A DNA stretch of 64,000 bases. Origin: Trichopria drosophilae. Its lineage: Eukaryota > Arthropoda > Insecta > Hymenoptera > Diapriidae. This document shows positions 10,890 to 22,560 of the stretch, piece by piece. The position numbers and the translations under genes are program-made. Every line of letters begins with the position of its first letter. The first letter of the stretch is position 1. Below the pieces are notes generated by a model. The model was not told the DNA's origin. It was given only the letters and a program-made list of their open reading frames with translations, and did no database searches. The stretch spans positions 93,071,001 through 93,135,000 of the forward strand of contig CM059584.1 of NCBI GenBank assembly GCA_030407085.1. Reading direction: 5' to 3'.

Positions 10890-12430
10890 AAAACATGGTG
10901 TCTTCCCCAATGATTAGAAAATCGCCTCTTGTCAATCCTGGGTAAGATTCTCGGGGGACTTATACTCCTATAGCTAAATGAAATAATTGAACCAATACCG
11001 AACCCTGCACAATACGGGTTCAGAAAACAGATCAACTCAATACGCAATAGCGGAATTCAGAAAAACAGCATCAGACTCCAAAGAAAAATACGCAATGGCA
11101 ATTTTCCTAGATATTTGGAAAGTTTTTGACGTCTGGTGGTCTGATGTTCTCTAACAACTAGGTACACGACTACCCAGGACAACAGGGTTATTTTGGCAAA
11201 AGAAAAGTCCTATCGCAGAACAACTCAAGTCAAATCGAGAAGGTTATCAACAAAGAATCTCTGCAGGGCTCGGTCCTCGGACCGGCACTCTGGAATCTAA
11301 TCTTTGACCCGAATCTGCACAAACTAAGTGAGTTGAATATTAAAACAATTGCATACCCCGATGATCAGGTTATCCTGGTAGAAGGCCGAAGCAAGTTAGA
11401 TCTGGAAAGCAAAGCAAAAATTGCAATAGAACAAGCTGAAACATGTGCGCAACTAAACAAACTACAACTAGCAACAAACAAATGTGAAGTTCTCATGCTT
11501 CATGGACCACACCTCGTTTGAGGACTAATAGTTGAACTAAACAACAAAATCATTAAAATAGTTGTTAATCACAAATACCTAGGTGTCGCTTTCCAGACTA
11601 ACTTAAAAATGCAAAAACACGTCAACAATTACAAGGCAACTCTTCAACTTCTTAGAACAAGTTGCAAAAAACGACTTGGGCCTCAGATTCGAGGCTCTGA
11701 TAAGGATATACAGGGTTTTTTTCGTATCCATGGCACGACAGTCTACTAGCTGACAACAAAAGAAAACTGATGATGGCACAAAGATTTGCTCTAATAAGAG
11801 TAATTGGCTGATATAAAACAATATCAGGCATGGAGCTCCTGTTATCGCTGGAGTACTACCAATGGACCAAGAAATCCAATAAAGAGCAGCACAATACAAT
11901 ATCAAGAAAGAAACAAGCTTCAAAATAAAAAATTACACATATATTCTGCAAAAAGAAAACAATAATGACAATCAGACAGCAAAAAGGCAAGTTTATGAAT
12001 AACTTTTGGAACAATGGCAAGAGGATTGGGACGTGACGGACAAAGGAGAGTTATATACGAGTACGTGCCTAGGGTGAAGGAGAGACTGAGTTACAATTGG
12101 ATTCGTCCTAATAAATAGCTAAACCAGTTCCTCTCGGGACATGGTAACTTCAAATCATGGAAAGATGACATTGGAATTGATAGAAACCTGCCATTGCTCC
12201 TGCGGAACTCTGGAAACTTCCAAGCATTTACTTACAGAATGTTACAAATTTACAGGAAGCAGGTCAGAATGCTTAGCGGAAATCAACAGAACAGAAATCA
12301 GTCTCTCAGAGATTCTACAAAGCAGGGAACTCTGCGTAACCTTTACCTAGTTTGCAAGCGATTTTAACGAAGCTCTCCGAGAGAGGCAAGGTTAAACAAG
12401 ATACTAACAACTTGATAAAATGGAAAAGAA
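10890..12430 (+). pseudogene. R1-like LINE ORF2: reverse transcriptase and C-terminus
   Basis: The second half of the R1-like element whose 5' half is at 1-2104. Visible blocks, in order and in changing frames: an RT start near 10900-10960 (ILGKILG-like), FRKTASDSKEKYAMAIFLDI at about 11057-11115, GSVLGPALWNLIFDP at about 11265-11310, and the catalytic block, where the expected YADD reads YPDD (about 11345-11360). Then comes LVEGRSKLDLESKAKIAI and the C-terminal Cys/His patch CHCSCGTLETSKHLLTEC at about 12190-12235, characteristic of R1/I-type LINEs. Many stops are present. The Ala-to-Pro change in the active site alone would abolish activity. Downstream to 12590 is decayed 3' sequence. Confidence 0.75.
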
Positions 12431-12689
12431 GAAACAAAGCAGTCATTCGGAACCGATTATAAACTGTAGGGCCTGCATATACCTCCCGACGCCAAGTTGG
12501 GTAAAATCATAAAACAAATACCACTCATGTAAAGGTAGAAAAATTGAAAAGCGAGAAGTGAAGTCAAAACTGATTATTACCACTGGTGTGCTGAATAGCG
12601 GTGGACGGTGAGGTGTGGACTTCCTTCAGAAACCATACATGGGTACCGCTTTCCTTTTGTTGTTTATAGGTTTATTTTTAGCTTGAATT

Positions 12690-13650
12690 GTATTTAAACG
12701 GTTATACCGACGTGTGTTCAATGTAGAAGCCTCGTTGTCAAGAGGAAATTGCAGTGTTCGGGCTGTAATAAAAATGTCCATCCAGGTTATGTGCGACCGT
12801 TTAGAATTCATAAGCCGTATACAAATTGCTGCTTTATATATTTTTTGAGTCTGCTGGATCGTCCATCATTGTCGGAAAACATGAGTCCAAATTCAAACTC
12901 AGAAACTATGAATACCACTGACCGTTCTTGTATTCAGTCACTGGCTCTCGGAGGCCCTGGAACTTCGAATTTAATACTAACTGTTGCAACCACCGAATCT
13001 ACGTCGTCTCAAGTTCATGTTCCTGTCCATGATCAAAATTGTAAGGCAGCCAAGGATGCAATAAATGGTATGTGGCATGAAATCGAAAAGTTACAGTCGC
13101 GTCAAGAAATTATAGAAAGGGGTTGCACTACACACTCAATGCCTGCACCTGTAATTATAGTATCTGGTATTCCGTAGACTGTTACTGTGCCTCAGATCTC
13201 AACTTTAATCTTAAATCATTTAAATGCACAATCTCTGGCAAAGTTTGTCACTGGTACAAGAATTTTTATACGTGATCAGAGATCTCGGACCTTAGGTAGT
13301 AGCAAGAATTCGAATACTGCACCAACTTTTGACACGGTCTCTAGTTTTTCTTTACTTATTACATTTTCATCATAATATGTTCGCAACGATGTAATTGAAG
13401 CTAAGCGTAAGGTTGATCAATTTACAGTAGCCGCATTATTTGAGAATGCTAGACCTACCACTATTTAAGTAAATGCGTTTCTTACGACTGATATGTATAA
13501 TTTGTTAAAACAAGCCCGTTCATCCGCGAAAGTTAAAAAATATCAGCGTATATGGTCTGCTTCGAACAAGATTTTTATTTGTAAAAATAAAGATAGTGTG
13601 CCAATTGTGATAAAGAACACCTGTGATATTGACAATTTGCCATGACAATT
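12690..13650 (+). pseudogene. CR1/Jockey-type LINE ORF1 remnant with PHD finger
   Basis: A second LINE ORF1, plus strand. It opens with a Cys-rich finger (CVQC…LQCSGCNKNVHPGYV at about 12695-12790), then a Ser/Thr-rich linker and a helical segment (NGMWHEIEKLQSRQEIIERG). An RRM/C-terminal-like region follows, with IRDFP-type and NAFLTTDMYNLLKQARSSAK blocks at about 13480-13540. This layout matches the broken ORF1 at 9694-10478 but the sequences differ, so these are two families. Stops at 13177, 13373 and 13467 divide it. It ends near 13640, where a BEL/Pao fragment begins, so no ORF2 follows directly. Confidence 0.6.
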
Positions 13651-13699
13651 TAAGACAGTTGTTTTTACGTCACTATGCAGCTGCATTGCAGTTGGTCAC

Positions 13700-14090
13700 A
13701 TAAAAGTTAATTCTCTTCGTGCCCGTTACGCCAATATATAAACACTCCGTCCTGATAATACTATCAGTATCCATCACTGTAAGCATTACCCTTTAGCAGC
13801 CCCAGCACATGAGAATAACATTTACGTAGATGACGTGTTCTTTGGAGGTGATAACTTCGAAACGGCTGAACATATTCAATCTCAAATCACCGGTTTATTA
13901 TCTCGTGGAGGCTTCACGTTACATAAGTGGGTTTCGAATCAGTCGGATCTGATACCTAAAATTTCACAGAGGTCACACGACCAGTCAAACGTACATCCAC
14001 TAAACATAGATGACAGTATCAAGGTCCTTGGGATTTATTGGAACCCTAGTTCAGATTCATTCCAGTTCAAGGTTGACACACCGGATTTTG
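13700..14090 (+). pseudogene. BEL/Pao reverse-transcriptase fragment
   Basis: A scrap of the palm and thumb of a BEL/Pao LTR-retrotransposon RT. The catalytic YVDD is at 13823-13834, followed by VFFGGDNFETAEHIQSQI, LLSRGGFTLHKWVSNQSDL and DDSIKVLGIYWNPSSDSFQF. That order (YVDD-GGD-E-A … GGF-L-KW-SN … LG-W) is diagnostic for BEL/Pao rather than gypsy or copia. The frame is open from 13801 to about 14090, where it runs into a GTGC microsatellite. No LTRs, integrase or protease are visible nearby. Confidence 0.8.
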
Positions 14091-14092
14091 TA

Positions 14093-14195
14093 TATGCGTG
14101 TGTGCGTGCGTGTGCGCGTGGGTGCGTGGGTGCGTGCGTGCGTGCGTGCGTGGGTGGGTGGGTGCGTGCGTGCGTGCGTGCGTGCATGAATTTTG
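14093..14195. repeat. (GTGC)n/(GTGG)n microsatellite
   Basis: About 100 bp of TGCG/TGGG/TGTG tetranucleotide variation. It creates spurious Cys-Val-Arg reading frames on both strands. Confidence 0.95.
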
Positions 14196-15538
14196 AACAA
14201 ACTAAAATGGACGAAAATACTCACGTCGCGGCGTAAAATACGAATCCTGGACATCTACTAATCGCTCTACACTCTGAACTGTTTCAACGGAGTTAAGGAG
14301 CAATCACTTTTATATCACAAAGAATACGAGTTCTTTCTGAATATGAGGTAACTTTTATATTTGATTTCGTCGAAAATTATGCGTATACAGTTCACTATGT
14401 ATCACAAGGCTTTCATTTTAATAATGAGCATTGTACGATCTTCCCAGTAATTTTCTATTATAAGGTTGGTTCCGTATTGATGTATACGAGTTGTATATTC
14501 TCATCAAACAGATGCAGTGTATACTATTCGAAAAGTGCTAATACCCTGCATACTGCAAAATATACGAACGTTAAAACGAATAATTTACATTTTGGGAAAA
14601 CAAATTAAAAAAATCGCGTTTTTTACGTTTAAGCCGCCATTGTGAAAACTGGCCTGGTTCACCTTACATCGCCTCCTTGTAAACATTTATTTTATCGATT
14701 CGTTCACCAAGACAACCTTGTTTACAATAATATTACCGTGGCCAAATACATTGATCATGCCAATGAAACTAATACAAAACCATTTTTGAATATAATCTGA
14801 CTCTATGGTATTCAAAATAAATATTTAAACTAAATACTAGAATATGATGTTTCCGATAGAATTTTTTAAAATCTTTTAAACTATCTCTTTCCTTTATGTA
14901 TTTTTTCAAAAGCATTATGAACCTCGGATTTACAACTTTGGAATAAAATACTTAGTTTTCGGTAACTTTATTAGAAGGATTTTACTTTAGTACGAACCCG
15001 ATTTGCAAACGATTCATGAAGAAAGAAACAATAATTTAATTATGCACAATCATTAATGAGCTTGAAAAGTCGATTTATCTTCGAATATCTTCCAGTGGCG
15101 TTCAACTTAATGTAACTTGCTTGTACTGAGTCTAACTTACGGATTAATCGTACGCAAGAATTTCTGTTTCATTATGTGATGCACAAGTTAGATTAAATGC
15201 GGGCCCTTAGATTAATTTAGAATTAAGTAAGTATGAATGTGTTAGGGAAGTACGGGGGGGGGGGATTGGAACTTCTATCTTATTTATTGTTTTATTGTCG
15301 ACAAGTTTCATTTGAATTTATTATTCTACCGATTAGAAAAAGAAAGAGAAATATTGAACTGAAAAGGTTCTCAGAAATTATTGGCTGAAAATAATATTTA
15401 CTGTGGTTCTCGAAACATGCTTTATTCTGAAATGGGTTGTTATTGTTCGGGCTGGGTTAACGCGTATGTTATGATAAACAAGGTCGGCTACGGTAAGTCT
15501 GTAAACACAGCGCAACAATGGATGTTTACCATTACCGC
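14196..15538. other. AT-rich stretch with no recognised gene
   Basis: I see no coding frame, tRNA or element end here. A run of ten or more G occurs at about 15256-15266. A GTAAGT (15493-15498) could serve as a splice donor but no exon is recognisable before it. Confidence 0.6.
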
Positions 15539-15566
15539 TTCTGGAAGTCTCTAGAAGGTTCCAGAA
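15539..15566. promoter_or_regulatory. Heat-shock-element-like array, six 5-bp units
   Basis: Six contiguous alternating units with 2-bp gaps: TTC(15539), GAA(15544), CTC(15549, one mismatch), GAA(15554), TTC(15559), GAA(15564). This is the geometry bound by trimeric HSF. It stands at the entry of the GC-richer block that leads to the TATCGTTA minisatellite. I see no clear TATA box at the expected distance on either strand, so the transcript it might drive is unknown. Confidence 0.6.
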
Positions 15567-16029
15567 GGCGTGAGGGGAATCAGTGGAAAAAGGGAAGAGA
15601 CGCCGCGGTGAAAGCCACGGTAGTCACGCGGTACCGCGGGAGCGAATCAGCGCGTTCCGTCTCTGGTACCGGCGGGCGGCGAGGACCGCGTTCTGGCAAG
15701 GCGGCGACGAGCCTCGGGCCATTCTCGTTCGTGCAGTGGCAGCGGAAGGAACACTGGACTCTGGTAGGTGGGCATCCTTGGAGAACAAAGGTACGAGGGA
15801 TTACGGAAGGTTCGCGATCATTTTGGACTTTAACTAAATTATCCGACAGAATACCCTTCCGTAATTCGTGATCGTCTACTCGCTTGTGTTCTTGATCGGA
15901 GTGACTTCGGGTTTCCGAAATTTATCGTCGTTTAGGAGAATTCGTTTGTCGTCGGGTTTGTAGGACGAAGTGCGGTTTCGTCCTGGTTAGCTTATCGTTC
16001 ATAAACCGTGGGAAAACGGAAAATGTAGT
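15567..16029. other. GC-rich unassigned block
   Basis: GC content is clearly higher here than around it (15580-15780). Two overlapping open frames exist in the plus strand (117 and 84 codons) but neither has recognisable motifs and they are probably by-products of composition. A 5' UTR, exon 1 of a non-coding transcript, or an LTR of an unknown retroelement are all possible. Confidence 0.3.
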
Positions 16030-16795
16030 ATCGTTAAATTGGTAGTCAAGGGGAATGGATATCGTTACATATTTAGAACAGGAGATTAGTTATCGTTAAA
16101 ATTAATTAAACAAAATTAATATCGTTAACTTTGTGACAAAGGGAAATGGATATCGTTACTTTTTGAATAAGAAATTGGTTGCCGTTAACATTAATTAACA
16201 AAAACAATGTCGTTAGACTCATAACTAGGAAAAATGGATATCGTTACATTTTTAGAACAAGAAATTAGTTATCGTTAAAGTTAATTAACCAAAACCTAAT
16301 ATCGTTAACTTTGTGACAAAGGGAAGTTGATACCGTTACTTTTAGAACAAGAAATTAGTTATCGTTAAAAATAATTAACCGAAATTAATATCGTTAACTT
16401 TGAGACAAAGGGAAAAGGATTCCGTTGCTTTTGAATAAGAAATTGGTTCACGTTAAAATTAATTAATAAAATCAATGTCGTTAGATTCATCCAGGGAGGA
16501 TGGATATCGTTACAATTTTGAAGACGAGGAATTGGTTCTCGTTGAAATTAATTAGCAACAGTAAAATCGCTCGCTCTGTGACAAAAGATAACGGAAATCG
16601 CTAAAATTTAACAACAATGACCTTGGGTCTCGTTAGAATCACTTCACACCGGATTTGTTTATCATTAGGTTTCACGACAACTCAATTGGATATCGTTAAG
16701 AATTATGTTATAAAAGAATTGTCATGAGACTTTGGTTACGGAGAAATGGAGGTCGTTAGCCTTATTGGTAAGAAGGATTATCGTTAGTTATCCAT
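16030..16795. repeat. ~90-bp minisatellite with TATCGTTA core
   Basis: A degenerate tandem array. GGATATCGTTAC-type boxes start near 16057, 16148, 16235, 16328, 16417 and 16501, a period of 84-93 bp. Within each period a second AGTTATCGTTAAA-type box sits about halfway, so the basic unit may be about 45 bp. Copies drift towards the 3' end and fade by 16795, just before a G-run. Confidence 0.85.
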
Positions 16796-16800
16796 AGGCG

Positions 16801-16815
16801 GGGGGGGGGGGGGGA
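16801..16815 (+). repeat. Poly-G tract
   Basis: About 14 consecutive G with a flanking GGCGG, able in principle to form a G-quadruplex. Assembly or sequencing length error is likely in such runs. Confidence 0.8.
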
Positions 16816-17589
16816 GGATATTTACAGAGGGCATTTAAGCGATTAAACAGACATTGAACTACTGAAGTTGGTGTTTTTTTTAATTAGGACGGCAATCAGA
16901 TCGATTTCACTAATCATACCTTTGTCTCTCGGTGACACCCGCGAATCTAAGATCTTGGGCTACGGGCACCGAAAGGTGCAAGCGGGAATTGTTTTGTATT
17001 TCTGTTACGTTAGAGGTTATCGGGCCACTGTGTGGCAGGCTATGGACACCCGCTGTGGAGGTGTAACCCGGGGTTTTCTTATGAAATATTTTTGTTATGA
17101 ACCCGTGCCGCGCCGAAACCAGGAAATGAACTCTTCGTTGAATTATTCCATATAGCTTTCGTTAAAGTGAAATCCGTGTTCGATAAAGTTCGTATGGTAA
17201 AAATTCGCGTTTAGATTATGTAAGTACCGAAAGGAGGCACCTGGTATCTAATCCCGTGGCGCTGCGTTTAAATGAAGTACCCCGTCCTCGCCGGCTGCAA
17301 TCGTTATTTTTCGTTGTTTCGATCTTTAGTTATTGTTTGTGCGCACGAATACCGCCCTCTCCGTGCCGAGGGGATCTCGGGGCTGAGCATAGCGGGTACA
17401 CCATCACCTTGCGGCGCGCCTATAAATTCGGTATGCTTCGGCATGTCTGGCGCACTTATTAACATCTTGCGCGTCGTAAGGTTTTGTGACCCCAGGGATT
17501 CGGTTGGTTTTGTATTTCGGTTGCGGGCGGTTGCGAGCGGCGACGACGGTGAAGGAATTTTGGGATTATGTTTTGGGGGGGTCACAACA
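16816..17589. other. Unassigned segment between minisatellite and LINE
   Basis: Mixed composition, no recognisable protein motif. Open frames on both strands (up to 95 codons on the plus strand at 16868-17155) look incidental. It borders the LINE's 3' end at about 17590 and might include that element's 3' UTR or its insertion target. Confidence 0.3.
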
Positions 17590-20500
17590 TACTCTTCACC
17601 CTTTTGTTTCTCTCTTACACACCTTTTACATTTACATTATATTGCTATTTACAAACTCTCACCCATGACTTGCCCCCTCTATACACTCTTAAACCACACT
17701 CTCCCCCCCCCTCCACATACACACACATACACGCCCCCCGTACATACATCTCCGTATTTCGCCCTTCTTCTTCCTCTCTATCTCCCTCACTACCGCCCCG
17801 CTCTCCTTACTACACCTCTCCCTCCCTCTCTTTCTCTTTCTCTCTCTCCCTGCCCTTTCTCGTCCTCTCTATCATCTCCATCCATCCGTATCCTCTCCCA
17901 TCCTCATTCATCACATCCATATTACTTTCCGTTTTTTCCTTCACATACCTACATTCCCTCTTCAAATTCTGTATGTCTTCCCTTTTCTCCCCGCATAACC
18001 TACACACTCTCTCTTCCTCCTCCATCCAATGCCGGTTTGCCTTTTCCTCACTCCCACACCTCCATCTCGCTATCCTTACCAGCTTTTTGCCCTCGTTTCT
18101 TTTACTACTTCTCATATATTCCGGAATACCGTTCACACTTTGGTACTGTTTAAACGACCTAGACCCCTTTACCTTTTCACCTCTCTCCTGCTCATCCACT
18201 TCAATATCTCTCTCCCTAACCTTCTCCCATTTATTCTCGCCTATGGCGTTCATCGCTGCCTCACTTAAACCTACTCTCCACAGGTAGTCTCTTCTTTCCA
18301 GACTCTCTCTCGTCCAATCCTCCCACTTGCTCCCCCGTTCCTCCCTCCTCCTCTGCCACATACACAACTTCCCGATCTCTCCTCCCTCTCCTCTTTCTAA
18401 TGTTTCTTCAAATTTCCCCGCTCTCCACCCTGTCACTACCTTCAGTTTATTTCTCTTCAGTTCTTCTCTCAATATATACCCGGGCGTTGTCCTATCCACC
18501 CCCAATATCCACCTCAGACATTTCTCTTGCATACTCTCCATTTCCTTCCATTCCTTATACCCCCAAATCTCTACTCCGTAATATAGTATTCCTTTCACAA
18601 TGCTGTCAAACAGCTTTAATCGCCACCTCACGTTCCTCTTAAACTTCCTCTCCTCATAACTCCACACCCATCTCATCGCTACCCTACCTTTTCTCATCCT
18701 TTCCCTGAGGTGCTCTTCCCCCCCCCCCCCCCATTACTTTCAATCACGTACCCCAAATACTTATATTTCCTTACCTCTTCCAGTCTTTTATCTCCCCACC
18801 ACCAAAATCGCTCCTTCTCCCTCCTCCCCTTTCTTTCTATAAACATTATCTTCGACTTGTCTGTGCTCAATTCCAACTTCTTTCCTTCCAAATACCTCTT
18901 CACTCCTCTTATCATAGCTCTTAGCCCTTCCTCCTCCTCCGCCACCAGCACAATTCTTCCTCTATATCCGCTATACATATATTGAACAAGGTTGGACTCA
19001 GCGGGCAACCTTGGCGCACTCCCCTTTCTACTCAGAATTCCTTCGATACTTCCTCCCCTATTTTCACTACACACCTCGTCTCTTCATAAATTTCTTTAAC
19101 TCTGTCTATCATTCCTTCGCTTACATTTCTTTTCCGCATCATCTCCCACAGTACTGTCCTATCTACATTATCAAAAGCTGCCTTCAAATCTATAAAAAAC
19201 GCATAAACTTTTTCTTTTTCTTCATCTTTTCCCCCACTATGTGTTTTAATACTTTTATATTCCCTACTGTCCCTCTTCCTTTCCTAAAACCCGCCTGCGA
19301 CCTACTCCACTCATTCTTCTCTTCTAACTCTTTTACTAACCTCTTATTCACCATATTCGCATACACTTTATACCCCGTACACGTTAGCGTTACTCCCCTA
19401 TAATTTCCCGGCACTTTTTTATCTCCTCTTTTCCAGATCGGCACTACCACTCCTGTTCTCCACTTCTCTGGGAACTCCTCTCCCTCCCTCACTCTTTTGA
19501 TCACCTCCCACAACCTCTTCTCGATCTTTTCCCCACCATTCTTCCATGCTTCATTTCTAATTCCATCAATCCCCGCTGCTTTCCCCCGTTTCAACCGTTC
19601 TATTTCTCTATTGCATTCCTCCGAACTTATCTCTTCTTCTTCTGCCCTCCTTATTTTCTCTGCTCTCCTTGACTCCTCCCTTCTATGCTCCATTCCCCCC
19701 AACACTTCTCTGAAATGCTCTACCCACCTTTCTATGGTTATTTCTTCGCATATCCTCTCCTTTTTTCTCCTCCCTCTGTTTATAAACTCCCATGCTTTTG
19801 CTTGGGTTTTTATTTTTCCTATCTCTTGTTCCTCTTTTTTCCTGTAGTTTTCCTCTTTTTCCTCACATAAACCTCTGTAACTCTTCCTACACTTCGTGTA
19901 TTCTTCTTTACTTCCCCCATTCCTATACCTTCTTCTCGCTCTATTCAACTCTTTCTATTTTTCCCCGCATTCTTTATCCCACCACGGACACCATCCTATA
20001 CCTCTTCTTTTCTTCCTTCTCCGTTCTACTACTGCCTCGTTTATTACCTTTTCCAAACCTTCCCACCCCTCTTCTTTCCATTCCACCTCCTCTATTCTTT
20101 TCTGGTATATCTTTATCCCTTCCTCCGTCCAATTCTGTACCTTCCTCCGCTCGTCTTTTTGCACTTCCCCTACCATCTGTCTTCTTCCAAAGTCGAATAT
20201 CAGAGGTTGGTGATCCGACTCCACTCTGACCCCCACCTCTATTTTCTCTATCTTCTCCCACGCTTCCCAGTTCACCACTCCGTAATTAATTACCGACCTC
20301 CCTTCCGCTTTTTCATAAGTCCATTCCCCCTCCTCATCCCCTTCCTTCACCCCGTTCATTACTATCCACCCTCTTTCCTCTATTACTTCTAGTAAATCCC
20401 TCTCCTGTTTATTTACTACCCTATCTTTCGACCTCCTTCCCTCTCCTTGCCTCTCTCCCCTTTCTTCCCCACATCCCTCCCATCCTCCTTCTTTCCCTAT

Positions 20501-20928
20501 TTTAGCATTAAAATCCCCCGCTATTACCATATTTTCCTCTTCTCCTTCATTCATTACCTCTCTTAATTCAACAACTTCTCCTTACTCCCCTCTCTATTAT
20601 ATATTACCATTACCTTCCACTTTTCCCCCTCAATTACTATTTCCCTCTCTTGTAGGCCCTTTATTTCCCCATACGTTCTCTCCTTTACCTCAATCTCCCT
20701 TTTCATCCCTGTTATAATTCCACCCCTTGCTCTTCCTCTTTTTCCTTCTCTTGTCGCCATTTGGCATCTCCATCTCCATCCCTCTGGTAACTTTCCTCTT
20801 AACTTCTCCCACTCTCTTTCATCTACCCACGTTTCTACCAGCCCGATCACCTCATATCGTTTCACAAATTTCCAAAAATCCTCATCTTTCGTTCTTAAAC
20901 CTGCCACATTCCATACCACTCCCCTCAC
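17590..20928 (-). pseudogene. APE-type LINE ORF2 (endonuclease–RT), purine-rich
   Basis: ORF2 of a non-LTR retrotransposon on the minus strand. Endonuclease: GVVWNVAGLRTK at the start (20928-20890), LVETWVDE, and SDHQPLIFDF at about 20210. RT: KRGKAAGIDGIRNEAWK (~19560), NYRGVTLTCTGYKVYANM (~19380-19430), QAGFRKGRGT (~19270). After that a deletion has removed the YADD: the text reads …YSGYRGRIVLVAEEE at about 18960 where LAYADDIVLVA would be expected. The C-terminus (17810-18697) has ILYYGVEIWGYKEW, LRWILGVDRTTPGY and a Cys patch VCRLCGEKRED. At least five frame changes. Sense-strand bases are mostly purines, giving a Glu/Lys/Arg/Gly-rich protein. The clade was not resolved by eye. Confidence 0.8.
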
Positions 20929-21013
20929 TCTTTTCCTACTTACGCCCCCTCATCCCCCCTATTCGTGTAGTTTGTACTTCGTTCCTTTCCCCCCTTTTTA
21001 TGTGAAGCACTTT

Positions 21014-21966
21014 CTAAAAATACCCTCTACCCACCCCTTTCTGCTCCACTATTTCTTCTACCTTTCCCCCACTCTCATTCCATACATACACTCTACCATT
21101 CATAATCACCCTTCCATACTTCACTACTGGATTTCTGCCATTCCGTCTCTCTACACTCGCCCACATTCGCAACTTCTTTTGCCTTTCACGCTCACTTTTT
21201 ATTAGATCATCATCCACGTACACATTCGTTTCTTTCAGCTTACTCCTATTTCTCATCACTACCCCCTTTTCTTCTAGATTATTTAATTTCACCACACACA
21301 TGTCATTTCCCACTTTGAAAGCATCTTTCACTCTCACTACATTATCCACTTCTAACCTCTTCAGCACCACCACTGCAATCTCGTTCGCTTGTCTTCCTTC
21401 TGTTTTTCCCCCTTAATCACGAAATTGCATCTTCTCTCATTTTTCTCTTGCTCTTCCCATTTTTTCTCCATCGTTCCCATCCTTCTTCTTAGGTCTTCAT
21501 AACTCTCGTCGAATCTGGCTATTCTGTGATGTTTCGTCTTCCATTTTTCCATATCCTCTCTCATTTCTTTTTTCCATACTTCCAATTCCCGTTTTTGCTC
21601 CTCCTTCCATTTCTCGATATCACTCCGTATTTCCTTCTTCATCTCTAACATTTCTCTCTTAAATTCGGTAAACATCGTTATTTGTTTATCTAATCTCTTC
21701 ATAATTCATTCCTCCATTTCACTAGACTTTATTTTCGCTTTCTTTACCGCTTGTTCTTCAATGTTTCCGTCCGTTCCACTCTCCTCTGTATCCCCTTCCC
21801 TGTCTCTTTTAAACAGAGAACTTGCTCGAGACGAAGCACTACTATATGGTGTACTACTATATGGCTCCCTAGCCAGCCGTTCGGCATTCGTCGGTCTTCC
21901 ACTCCTTACCTTCGTCGCGCTCTTCTCACCTTCCCCACTTCCACTCGCCCCCTTTGTTTCACCCAC
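21014..21966 (-). pseudogene. ORF1 of the purine-rich LINE
   Basis: Three minus-strand frames in series make up the LINE's first ORF. The N-terminal part (21966-21706) is Ser/Arg-rich with RSGRPTNAERLAREPYSS and a basic KKAKIKS patch. The middle (21702-21361) starts MKRLDKQITMFTEFKREMLE and is a long charged coiled coil ending in RRCNFVIKGEKQ. The last part (21373-21014) has VRVKDAFKVGNDMCVVKLNN and resembles an RRM-type C-terminal domain. Coiled coil plus RRM is the usual ORF1 architecture, giving an RNA-binding trimer. Frames break at about 21704 and 21365. It ends about 90 bp before the endonuclease start at 20928, consistent with one element. Confidence 0.6.
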
Positions 21967-22560
21967 CGCTTAACTTTCTGCTCCGGTACTTCTATCGGCA
22001 AGCTCGCCAAACTTTCTTTCCCACTATTCTTGCTCTCCTCCCCCCTTTCTCCTTATCCATCCGTTGCACACTTTCTTCCCACCTTTCTTACCTGGTGTAC
22101 TCCTACTACTGTTGAGAATTGGCTTCACCCGTCTACTAGCTTTTCCGCGTACAGATGTCGCCTGCTCCTTTTCCGAGCCTCTTACTCAATCTCCGTAGTT
22201 TTCGCGAAGTCGTGATTGTTGAAACGTCGGTCCGGACGCGGTTGTCGGATCCAAGTTCCGCCTGGTGGAATTTTCCTTCGCGCCAATTTCCTACAATTGA
22301 GGTTATGTACTCCAGGAAACACCGTTTCGACCAATATTCCTAAGTTGCACAATTAAATTGCAACTTAGACAGTCGTATCGGGTCTACGTCCGCTGCGTAC
22401 ACTTTTTCACAATATAAAAAGTTTTCTTTATGAGTACACCCAGGTATTTCTATTAATTTCCTCTACTAGATTTTATGCTGTCAGCACTCACCTAGTTCCA
22501 AACCGGAAGTTACACATTTTTCAAATATTAAATGTATATTAAGTAGTTTTGATTATAATT
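21967..22560. other. Probable 5' UTR of the LINE and unassigned flank
   Basis: Pyrimidine-rich on the plus strand until about 22150, then normal composition. Nothing coding is recognised. The 5' end of the LINE probably lies near 22150-22350. Confidence 0.35.

Noticed and set aside
14057..14254. Cys/Val/Arg- or His/Thr-repeat peptides
   Set aside because: Translated microsatellite.
15518..15871. 117-codon GC-rich ORF as a host exon
   Set aside because: No motif, no clear splice sites, overlapping open frame in another phase; composition alone explains it.
17568..18287. Long plus-strand frames (239 and 293 codons) rich in Ser, Pro, Leu and Tyr
   Set aside because: They are antisense shadows of the purine-rich LINE; the minus strand carries recognisable RT C-terminal motifs.
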